This document shows, in pieces, positions 41,049 to 53,000 of a DNA stretch of 64,000 bases. A model generated the notes under the pieces. That model searched no databases. It was not told where the DNA came from and saw only the letters and a program-made list of their open reading frames with translations. Positions within the stretch are counted from its first letter, which is position 1; every line of letters begins with the position of its first letter. The stretch lies in NCBI GenBank assembly GCA_016720115.1, contig JADJXT010000001.1, positions 620,001 through 684,000 on the forward strand. Reading direction: 5' to 3'. Both the position numbers and the translations under genes were made by a program. This stretch comes from Sphingomonadales bacterium. Lineage in GTDB: Bacteria; Pseudomonadota; Alphaproteobacteria; Sphingomonadales; Sphingomonadaceae.

Positions 41049-44000
41049 TCAGCCATGATGGCCAGTAGCTGCGGACAATTCCATATGAGCGCTCGTCAAC
41101 TGATCGAGCATGTCGTTCGGTGTGCCGAAGCTGAGCGCTTCAAACACCGGCTGGTCGCCCAACTGCTGGGCCAAAGTATTGCCCAGAAGTGGAAGATCGT
41201 TTGCGGGGCCAGCCAACGCATTCAGCAACGCGTCGACATTGGCACCGTCGCCAAAGCCGCCCGAAAGCGCATCGGCAACGACTTCCTCAATCGCCGCCTT
41301 GGCGAACATGTCACCCTGCTGGATTGCGATCAGGGCTTCGGAAGCCGCATCGACCTGTACGCCGATGGCGAAGTCGGGCCGTGCATAGGCTGCATGCTCG
41401 ATTTCCGTCGGAGCCAGCAGTTCCGAAATCAGCGACCCACTATCGTGACCGCCAAAGCTTCCAATGTCGCCAATCGCATGATCCTCAGCCTGCTCATAGC
41501 TGCTGAATTTGGCTGCTGCCGTCTGCTCGATGCGATCAAAGCTGCCCGAACCATGCGAACGATCGAGGAGCGCAGAATGATCCGGAGCCTCGAATTGCCC
41601 GTCGACAGCGGCGCTTTCGATGAAGCCGCGGATTGCAAATTCACCACCGCCTACCTTGCCGGAAAGTTCGCTTTCCAGTTCGGGCGCTGTCGCGACCGCC
41701 GCAACCAGGCCGGCTGCAACCATCGAGCTGGCGATACCGCCGGTTCCGGCTGCCAGGACACGCTGGTCATTCTCATTGGCCGCAACCTTGGCTCCGCCGC
41801 CGGTTGCAAAGCTTGCGTCGGCAACGTCGAAGCTGTCGCCATTGGCCGTCGTGTAGCTTGAAGTGCCGTGCACGGTGACGTCGCCGTCCGCTGCGCTGTA
41901 GGCATTGCCGTCCGATACCAGCTTGATGCTGGCGATACCTGCATCGGTCAGGCTCTTGAATTCACCGGCATCGGTGACGCCATCGCTGTCCGCATCCTGC
42001 CACACGCCAAAGCTGGCGAAATCGACATCGTTTGCGTCAAGCACACCATCCTTGTTGCTGTCATAGTCAGCGGCGAGGCCTTCAAGGTCGGTCAGGCCAT
42101 CGCGAGCGAACACCAATTCCGAACGATCGTTGATTAAGCCGTCACCATTGCGATCCAGCGCAAGCAAGCCATCATCACCGCTTACCCATGCGGTTGCTTC
42201 GGCATCACCATCGCCGTTGAAATCGAATCTGGCGCCAGCGGTTGCTGACAGGAATTCGACGCCATCGCCATCAAGATCGAGGGCTACCGGGCTCACCCTG
42301 CCTGAGGAAATCAGGCTGGTAAGGTTGGTCAGCACGACCCCTTGCAACTCGACCAATATGTCATTTGCTGCATTCGGCGATCCGCCGACCTGCTGGTACA
42401 CAAATGTCCGCCCGCCAGCAACGAAGGCAACTGTCAAGTTGTTACCGCTGCCGAGGTCGTTGGCACGCAGATACTGAACGGCGGCGGCAACATCGGAATC
42501 TGATGTCAAGACCAGCGCAGTGGCGAAGGTCTCGGCGTCATCGAATGTGACTATGCCATTGGCGATCGAGTGCGATTTGATCGTGTTCCCGCCAACAGTC
42601 AGTGTCGTCGAGTTGTTCATCGACCCGACACTGGGGGGCGCGCTGGGCGTCCCATTCAGATCCAAAATGTCGTTAACTGTGTCGAAATCCGTTATTCGGT
42701 CGTAACCGCTAATGGTCCCGTTATTTCCACTGCCGCCAATTACTGCCAAGGACTGACCCGACGATATCGTGAACGTGTCGGTACCAGCCCCGCCGGTCAT
42801 TGTGTCGCTTCCAGCACCGCCATTCAGCGTATCGTCTCCAGCACCACCAACCAGCGTGTCGTTTCCACCACCACCAGCTAGCGTGTCGTTTCCGCCAAGT
42901 CCGTATAGCCGGTCGTTTCCGGCGTAGCCGTTCAGCGTATCGCCGGTGGTGCCATCCCGGCCAACCAGCACTTCGCTTGCGCCGGTTCCATCGAGGGTAC
43001 CTTCCCCGGCCTGGTTCTGGTTTATCCTTACATATGCGGTATCGCTGGCAGCACCCAGTGCGGCGTTATATACAAAGGATCCCCCCGCAGTTCCGGTGTC
43101 AGTGAACGTGATGTTACCGCCGCCTTGGACCACGCTGGTCGCACCGTTGGTGTTTGCGATTCCGGTGATGGTTGTCCCGGCAGTATCATTGGCCAACAAT
43201 ACACCCTCAGGAATTACAGCCGTCCCGCCCTGATTGGTGAATATATATTCGTTTTTGGCAAAATTGCTGCCACCAGTTACTGCTGACACATCTATGGTCA
43301 GTGTTGACTGGCTCAAGTCCCCATCGCCATCAATGACGCTATACTGGAACAGTTCGTCGGCTGAACCTGTATAGTTCTCGGGAGGGGTATAGGTCCACCC
43401 GCCAGTCGCAAAATTGACAAACATCTGGCCGCCAAGCGCCGTGGGCACCGTGATAGTGGTTCCCTGCGGAACTGCAGGGCCGCTCGATGCTGTAATTGTC
43501 GTTATGCCGTTCCAGGTATAGGTGATTCCGTTGATGGTAATGGATTGTGTGCGGCCCCCATCAGTGCCCAAGGTATCGTTGGTCAAAAGATTGTCGGAAA
43601 TCGGCGGCTGCACTGCCTTTATGAGGGTCGCGATCAGATCATCGAAATTTTCGGCCATGATCGGAGTTCCAGAGCCGTCAACGTCGATATCCTGCAACGG
43701 CCCGGTATTGATTCCGCTTCCTACGCCGATGGCAGTAACGTTTATGCCATTGCTGTCGACGAAGGTGTTCCAGGCAGCCGCGGTTGAATTGGCCAAGGCG
43801 CCGGTCCCGGTCTGTTCGTTCGGATTGCCATCACTCAGGAAGAATACCTGATTATTCGCCGTCGGACTTGGCAAATAATCAGCCATGAGTTTCTGGATTG
43901 CCGCAGTAAAATCAGTGTATGAATCCATGGGTCTGTTGCCACCCGGCAACTGATCGTTAAATGAGTCAATTAACGATGCGAAAGCCTCAAATGTCGTAAC

Positions 44001-47000
44001 GGGGGTGTAGCTTGCAGCATCCGAGGCGAACAGAACCACGCGGATCGAAACAGCGCCCGTTGTATTGGCAAAAAGCTCGTAGCCTGCGTCCTTCACGGCG
44101 CTAAGCATTTCGCTCAATTCATCGTTGTCGATGCTGCCACTGAAATCGAGGACAAAGGCGGCGTTGATATTCTCATTGACCACAACGGTTACTTTATTGT
44201 CGGCCACGGCCAGTGGGCCGTCGTCCTCGAACTTGAATGCCTGCGAGATGTCGGCGCTGTCACTCGTGCGATCACCATCGCCATCGGTTATTGCGACACC
44301 CATTGAAAGCACGCCGCTATTCATCAACGCTTCGCTGCCGCCATTCTCGTCATGATTGCTGCTGTCATTATGTTCCACAGCACGGAACTGGTTGATCGTG
44401 GCGGTTCCGTTTGCAGGATCCACCGTTATGCGGAACGAGACTGCCCCGCCGGTACCGCCAACCCTTCCCTCTATAGTGGTTGCGTTGACCGCAACCAGCA
44501 CGATGTTGCTGTTGGTAACCGAGTCAATCAGGCCTGAGTTCGTGTTGTTCACTGTAAGCGAATAGACGCGTGAAGCTTCGCCATCTGCACCCGCATTGGC
44601 AGTCACCAAATTGGTGATTGCACCCTGGGCATAGCCAATGGCACCAACTGCGGCACCGGCAAGCGTTTCGTCATTATTGACGCGCCCGCCTTCATTTTGC
44701 GTCGAACCGGTCACGCCCAGCGATTCATCAACTATCAGCACGGCACCGGAAGCGGCGATATCCACCACCGGTATGTCATCGACGATGTCGACAGTGATTG
44801 TGCCGTTGATGCTGTTGCCGTTTGCGTCGGTGGCTGTGTAGTTGAACACATCCTTGCCGGTTTCGGTTGTCACGCCGTTGTTGGTATCCGGCGTGGTATC
44901 GAACGGCTTGGTCAGCGTGTAGGTATAGGTGCCATTGCTGTTCAGCACCAGCGTGCCATAGCTGCCGCCGCTGGCGCTGGTCAGGACATAGTTGGTCGCA
45001 CCTGCAACCACCAGCGTGCCTTGGGCCACATCCGAATTCGAAGTCGGATTGCTGCCGTTGACAGTACCTGCAACCGTATCCGGCCCAGCATCGTTGACCG
45101 TGTCGAGTCCGGCTTCGTTGACGGTAACCGTGTCGTTGTCGGCAACAAGTGTTACCGGCGTCAGGTTGATCGTCAGCGTCGTGGTTGCCAGGTCGCCATC
45201 GGCATCGCGGATGGTGTAGACGAATATATCTGACTGTGCGCTAGAAATGACGTTCGGGTCGCCATCATAGCTGTAGCTACCATCGGCATTGAGCGTCAGT
45301 TTCCCGTACTGGCCGGTGATTTGCGTGCCGGTGCCGGTGGTTACCGGTGATGTTGTGTCGCCGCCTGCAGCGCGCACCCCAACAACACCGCCCGCAGGCG
45401 CAGTTGCGGTCGGGCCATCGGCACCAAAGCTGTCGTTCGGCAGCACGGAGCCGATGATAACGGCACCTTCGACCCCGGAATTGCTGTTCGGGTTGGCAAT
45501 CGGGCTATCGTCTTCAATCCGCACGGTAAGACCGGTATTGTTGGTCACCGTCGCGGTGCCATCATTTACCGAAACCGGAACGGTGAAGGTCGAGACGTTT
45601 TCGCCATTGGCTGTCAGATGGTCGACCGGTTGCAACAGGCTGACCGTGAAATTGCCGCTATCGTCGATCAAAACTTCGACAATCGGCGTCGCACCTGCGC
45701 TGCCCGTCAGGGTCTTGCCATCGGGCGACAACGCCCATGTCAACGGAACGCCATCGGCGACAATCGCGCCGGCAGGCGTTCCCAAGGTGACCGTAAGTGC
45801 ATCCGTGACATCGACATCGACCAGGTTGATAGAACCGGTTGTGACAGTTTCATTGGTCGTATCGTCCGGAGCAAAATTATCGTCCGGATTGGCATTGCCA
45901 AAGCCTTCTTCCGAAACGCTTGCCGTCGCCGCATTAAAGGTTGGCAAGTCATTGGTGCCGTTGATGGTGATCGTCAACGTTGCGGTCGCCTTGTCGCCAT
46001 CTGCGTCGGTGATCGTATAGGTAAAGGTCTCGGTTGCAGTGTCGCCGACGCCGAGCGCCTGTACTGCCGTGTTCGCGTTGTTGAGCGTGTAGGTATAGCC
46101 GCCGCCCGAAGCCAGGTTCAGCGTACCGTATGAGCCGACAAGTTCACCGCCGAGGCCGCCATTGGCGACAGGGCCAGCAACATTGCCTGCAACCACGCCG
46201 GTTACGACCGCAGCGTCCGCACCCGGAACGTCAGCGCTGCCGGGGGCGTTGGTTGTACCCACACCGGAAAGGACATTGCCAGTAGCGCTGGCCTGACCTT
46301 CGTCGATCGAGTCGGTATCTGCGTTCGCCGCCGGAACATCGTCCTGAACGTTGATCGACACTTGGCCGGTGGCAACATCGCCGTCATGGTCGCGTGCTTC
46401 GACAAGGATCGAGCCAAGCGACTGGATCTGGTTCAACAGCGCATTTGCATGCGGCAGATTGTCAGAAAGCGTTGCCGTGACCGTAACATTGCCGGTTGCG
46501 CCCGCCGCAATGCTTGCGGGTGCGCTCAGCGTGAGCGTTACGGCAATCGGGCCTGCTGCACTGCCAAGATGGCCGGTGACGGACTGTCCATCGGCCGCGC
46601 GCACCCACACGATGTCGGTGCCTGCGCCATCAAGGTTTGAGACCAGCGAGCCGAGGTTGGTCGAAAACTGGAAGCTGGTCAGCGCATCCGACCCTGCCGT
46701 AAATGACAGCGACGGCGTATTGTCCGTTTCGGTGGTCAGCGATGAATTGCTGCCGGTCGCACCGGCCGTATCAAGCGCGGCTTCGTTCAGGTCGAGTGCA
46801 ATCGGGGCTGCATTAGGGGCAGGGGTGCCATCGGTGATCGCTACCGTATGCGGATCCTGGGCAACATCGCCATCGGCATCGGTCACCTTGACCGTGAAGG
46901 TCACCGACGGGTTGAGATCATTGTCCAGATTGTTGTTGGCCACAAAGCTCCAGTTGCCATTGGCCAGAACGGTCAATGTGCCATTGCCGGTGTTGATCGC

Positions 47001-50000
47001 GGTACCCAGCGCGTAGCTGGTGCCGCCAAAGTCGACAACCGTGCTCGCGCCAGGCTGGTCTGCACCAATGGTCTGCGACCAGGTGCCCGTAGCCGATGCG
47101 CCCTCGACAACCGTCGTCGCGCCGCTGACCGACAATGTCGGTACATCGTCAGAGACGGTGACATTGACCGTAGCTGTTGCACTGCCGCCATCATTGTCCG
47201 AAGCGACCACGCCGATGCTGCCAAGCGCGACCAGATCGTCCGCCGTGAAGCTCGGGTGGCTGTCATAATTGTCATGCAGCGTCGCTGTGACCGTTGCCGT
47301 GCCATTGGCACCTGCCGCAATCGAGGCGGGCGGGGCCAGTGTCAGCGAGACGATGAGGTTGCCGCCATCGCGACCCTCGATCAGCGTCCCTGAGACCCGC
47401 GTCCAGGTGAGACCGGCGCCAAGGCCGGCAAGGCTGTCCGCAAAGGCAAAGCCTGTAAGCGCATCCGAACCTGCCGTGAAGCTCACCGTGCCCGAGATGA
47501 AGTCGGGATTGGCAGGCGTGGAGCCATCGGCCAGATTCTGGTCATCCAGAGCCAGCGCCAACGGGCCACCTGCCGACGGCCCTGCGCCATCGGTGATCGC
47601 TACCGTATGCGGATCCTGGGCAACATCGCCATCGGCATCGGTCACCTTGACCGTGAAGGTCACCGACGGGTTGAGATCATTGTCCAGATTGTTGTTGGCC
47701 ACAAAGCTCCAGTTGCCATTGGCCAGAACGGTCAATGTGCCATTGCCGGTGTTGATCGCGGTACCCAGCGCGTAGCTGGTGCCGCCAAAGTCGACAACCG
47801 TGCTCGCGCCAGGCTGGTCTGCACCAATGGTCTGCGACCAGGTGCCCGTAGCCGATGCGCCCTCGACAACCGTCGTCGCGCCGCTGACCGACAATGTCGG
47901 TGCGTCATCATCAAAGGTGATGGTCAGCGATCCATTGACAGGCGAGCCATCGGCGTCGGTAACGACATAGGTGAGTGTCGTGGTCGGATCGACCGGGTTT
48001 TCCTGGTTCGGGCCAGTGGCGTGCAGCACATTGTCGTTGAGTTTCAGTTCATAGGCACCCGTCGACAGAGTCACTTCGAGCGTGAACAGAAGGCCGCGTG
48101 GACCGGTGGCCGTCAGCGTACCGATGCCGGCAGCTTCGCTCCAGGCATAGGTTACCGTTTCGGTGCCCACCGTGCCGTTTGTACCGTCCAGCGCGGCAAA
48201 GCTTACCGTGCCTGCGCCATCAAGGCCAAAATTGTGGGTCAGCGTACCAGCAAAGGTCGCCTCATTATTGTCTCCATCGCTGTTGGGAACAGCGAGATCG
48301 TCAACCGTGCTAGCTGCATTGCCGCCCGTCAGGCCGTCATCGTCAAGTGAGGCCAGGGTCGCGCCACCCGTCGGCACGTTCGCATCGGTGATCGTAAATG
48401 CCGCAGTCGCAGTGACAGTGTCATTATCGCCGTCGGTGATGGTGAAGGTCGCGTTGGCCGATCCTGTGCCAATCACCGGATTGTCGGCGGTAAAGACATA
48501 AGTGCCGTCTGCCTTCACCTTGATCGAGCCGTCGCCGATATCGACCGACTGGCTGAAACCATCGACGCCAAAGGTCAGAACCGTGCCGTTAACATGGGTA
48601 ACGCTTGCACCATCGGCACCTGCGACAAAGTCCACCGTGCCGTTGATCGATCCGCCTTCTGCCGCTGACTGGGCAGGTTCATTGGTTGCAGTGGGCGCGT
48701 CATCGTCAAAATTGATGGTCAGCGTGCCCGGCGATGAGTCGGCATCGACGTCCGAAACGGTGTAGTTCAACGTTACAGACAGATTGTTTTCGTTGTCGCC
48801 ATCGGCATGAAGGACGTTGTTGTTCAACGTGACCGTATAAGCGCCAGTTGCCGGAACAAGCGTCGCGGTTGCAACGGTAACCCAGCTGCCGCCCTGATCC
48901 TGCTGGACCAATATGTTGGAGCCTGCGGCGACATATTGGAATCCGGCAGGCGCACCTGTTGTCTGGAACGCCCAGGTCAGCGCGCCGTCGCCGCCCGAAC
49001 CGGACAGCGTTCCGCTTGCATTTTGCGGGTCAGTATCGTCGCCGATCGTGCTCGCCGCGTTGCCCCCGAGCGAGTCGTCGTCGACCAGCACTACCGGGTT
49101 GGGGCCAACGACCGGACGATCGTCTTCGATTGTGATCGTCAGCGTAGCTGTGTCGGTGTCGCCATCGGCATCCGCGATGGTGTAGGTGAATATGTCGGTT
49201 GCACTGCCCGGTGTGCCTGGATTCCGGGTGTAGCTGTAGCTGCCGTCGCTATTGAGGGTGAGAACGCCATATTGGCCGTTGGTGGTGCCATTGACAGCAC
49301 CATCACCGCCAAAACCGGTGATGGCGGTAACGGTCACGCCGTCAGCGCCCTGGATGTCCTTTCCAAGATCGCTGTCGCCCGCATCGCCTGCGTCGGCATC
49401 GGTGATGACGTTGCCCGTCGCCGGACCATAGCTGCCGCCTGCGATCACATCGGTGTCGTCTGCTGCGGTCGGCACATCGTCGATGATGCGCACTTCAACC
49501 TGATTGGCGTCGGTAGAGCCATCGGTATCGGTGACTTCGACATCGAACAACTCGGTCAGGAAATTTTCCCCGTCCTCGTTGGCGTGCGCTGTGTTGTCAG
49601 TCAGCACATAGCTGTAGCCGACGGTGATCGCCGTCGCGCTGCCATTCGCCGGTGCCGAGATCGAAGTGATGGTGAAGGTGCCATATGCGGTTGCGAACTG
49701 CTGGCCGACAAACGCTTCGGTGCCTTCGATCTTGATCGAGGCAATGCCGTCAAGGCCGTTGACGGTGAAGTTGCCGGTCTGCGTCAGGGCCGCTGCATCA
49801 GGCGATGAGCCGTCTGCCAGATCGTCCTCATCAACAATCAGGTCCGGGCCCTGCCCGTTCAGACCGTTGATTGTTATCCGGTCGTCTGCACCGTTGATCG
49901 TGATGGTAAGCGTGGCGGTTGATGGATCGCCGTCGCCATCGGTGATGGTGTAACTGAAAATTTCGGTCAGCACGTCGTCGCTGTCGAGACCCTGTACGCG

Positions 50001-53000
50001 CGGATCGTCATTGTTGAGGGCGTAGCTATAGCTGCCATCGTCATTGAGCGTCAGCGAGCCATAAGTACCGGCAAGGGCAGAGCCCACAATGCCGCCGGTC
50101 GCGCCGAAGGCCACTGCCGTTACGGTTGCACCGTCGGCGCCTTTCGTGTCGATTACGCCATCGGTGGTGTTGGCATCTGCAACATTCGCGCCGGTAATGA
50201 CATTGCCGTCGGCCACGGTCGGGCCGTCTTCTGTGACGCTGTCGATGTCGGGGCGTGCGGTGGGCACATCGTCCACGATGTCGATCACCAGCGTTCCTGG
50301 CGTGCTGTCACCATCCTGATCGGCCACAACGATAGCGAAATCGTCGAAAGTGGCATCGCCCGAGGTGTTGGTTGTCAGTTCATATTCGTAGCCGATCGAA
50401 CCAGCGGTGATGCTGGTGATGGTCAGCGTTCCGAAGCTGCCGGCGAAGGTCTGGCCGACTGCAACAACGGCGTCACCGTCGATGGTGACCGTTGCCGGGC
50501 CATCGGGGGCGGTGTAAGATATTGTTCCAGCAGTCAATTCGCTGTCAGAGGCAGCATCGGAGCCAGCGGGCAAGCCAGCCTCGTCAACTTGCGTACCGGC
50601 CTCACCGTCTGTCGGCAGGTCAAGGCTGGTCGGGCTGTCGCCGATGCTTATGGTCAGCGTCGTGGTCGAAGGATCGCCGTCGCCATCGGTGATGGTGTAC
50701 GAGAAAATATCCGAAACACCGCCCGGTGTGCCCGGATTCCGGGTGTAGCTGTAGCTACCATCGCTGTTGAGGGTGAGAACGCCATATTGGCCGACGGTCG
50801 AGCCGCCGACAACGCCATCGGCGGTGCCTGAAACAGCGGTAACGGTCACCCCGTCAGCACCCTGTACATCAGTGCCGCCATCACCCTCGGTATCGGTTAT
50901 GACATTGCCCGTTGCCGGTCCATATTCGTCAGCAGCGATGCTGTCGGCATCCTTGACGGCAGTTGGTACGTCATCGTGGATTGTAACGACCAGCGTGTCG
51001 TCGGCGCTGTCGCCGTCGCTGTCGGTCACCACAATGTCGAAACTGTCGGTGGTGGCGTCACCCGAGCTGTTGTCGGTCAGGGTATAGCTATAGCTGTACG
51101 CGCCTGCCGAAACGGTGACGGTCAGCGTACCATGCGCGCCAGTGACGGTGCCACCAGCCGTAACATTTACGCCATTTATTACGAGCGATTGCAGCGTATC
51201 ATCGCCGGTCGAAACGGAGATGGTGCCGGTGGTGGTTTCGCTGTCAGCAGCTTGGTTCGAACCGGCGGGCTCGCTGCCGCGCACGGGCAGGCCGGCTTCG
51301 TCGACGAAATTTTCGCCGCTGACATCAATCTGCGGCCTGGAATCGTCCAGAAGCGTGATGGTGACTGTAGCAGTTGACGGATCGCCATCGCCATCGGTGA
51401 TTGTGTACTGGAAGGTGACTGTGCCTTCTTCGCCGGGTGTGGGCGTGTATGTGAAGGTTCCGTCGCCGTTATAGGCAAGCGTACCGGCCCCGGTCAGCGT
51501 TTCAGGAACCACAGCAACGCCTGTCGTCAGGTTGACGCTGTCAGCACCAGGGGTGTCGTTTGTGATGACATTCACCGTCACCGCTGCATTTTCGCTGGCC
51601 TGTGCCGCACTGTCGTTGCGCGCTGTCGGTGCATCGTCGATGATGTGGATGTCCAACTGGTCGCTGGCCGTATCGCCATCAAGGTCGGTGACGACGATCG
51701 GGAACGATACCGTGCTGCCAGATGTGTCCAGCGTGTTGTCATTCAAAGTGTAGGTGTAAGTGACACTGCCGTTTCCGGTCACCGGATCATAGCTATACGC
51801 CGTGATCACCAATGTGCCGGTTGCATCGGAAAATACCTGCTGCGGAAGCGCTCCAGGGGTGATTGTGACCCCCGAAACTGTCACGCTGCCCACGCCATCC
51901 GGCGAGTTGAAGGTGATCGTGCCGCTTGTCGTTTCGGCGTTGCCGTCGAACTGCGAACCGGAGGGCTCGCCATCGCGTACCGGCAGATGCGGCTCACGAA
52001 CTTGCGTGCCCTCGCCGATTTCGGGGATGAAGACGATCCGGTTGGGCGCATCGCCGATATTGATCGTCAGCGTTGCTGTCGAAGTGTCGCCGTCGCCGTC
52101 GGTCAACCGGTAGCTGAAGATATCCGAAACGCCGCCGGGCGTATTGGTATTGCGGACATAGCTGTAGGTGCCGTCCGGACCAATTGTAAGCGTGCCATAT
52201 TGGCCGTTAATGGTCGTGCCGACTGCAACAAATTCACCCTCGGTTCCAGCACGGAATCCGGAAATGGCTGCACCATCCGCCCCTTGCGTATCTGCGCCAG
52301 AAGTGCCGCTGGTCGTGCCTGAACCCGAAAGCACATTGCCCGTTTCAGGGCCATATGTGCCCCCGGCAACACTGTCGGTATCGTTGCGGGCGACGGGAAC
52401 GTCATCCGCGATGGCAATCGTCAGGCGTGCAGTCGATGTATCGCCATCGGGATCGGTCAGGACAACCGTGAAGACGTCGGTTGTGGTATCCCCAGACGTA
52501 TTGTCGGTCAGGCGGTAGGTGTAGGTAATCTGGCCGCCTTCAAGCGCTCCAAGTGTCAGCACACCGTTCGGGGTCGTGATCTGCTGGCCAGCACCGGTGT
52601 ATACAACGCCGTTGATCGTTATTGAAGCAATGCCATCGGGGGAATTGACGATGATCAGACCGGTCGTGGAATCGGATCCGTTACCAGTTGACGAGCCGGG
52701 CGATTCGACATTTCCGTTTGCGCGCGTGCCGGGCAAGCCGACTTCGCTGACATTGTCGATCACATCCTTGCCTGCTGGGCCGCCATCCTGAATGTTTACG
52801 TCAGGGTCGCGGTCAACAAGGCCAGGTACCAGTTCGCGCTGCTCCGGCTCCGGAAATGCCAGTTCGGTCGGCGGCAACAGGTCGCCGAGGCCAAAGGGAT
52901 CGCCGATATCACCGGGGGCCTGCGAGAAGTTACCGCCCGAGCTCTGCGGCGGACCAGCCGCAGGTTGCGGCTCCTGACCAATCAGCAGTGCGGCAAGGTT

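Noticed and set aside
42730..42990. Short tandem DNA repeats (CCACCA-rich, about 27 bp spacing) that could suggest a satellite or CRISPR-like array
   Set aside because: They are the codons of RTX nonapeptides (GGNDTL type) in the adhesin frame, with no constant repeat-spacer pattern.
46202..48350. Many open frames of 60-250 residues on the plus strand across the adhesin
   Set aside because: They repeat with the adhesin modules, have no start signals, and simply reflect the repetitive coding strand opposite.
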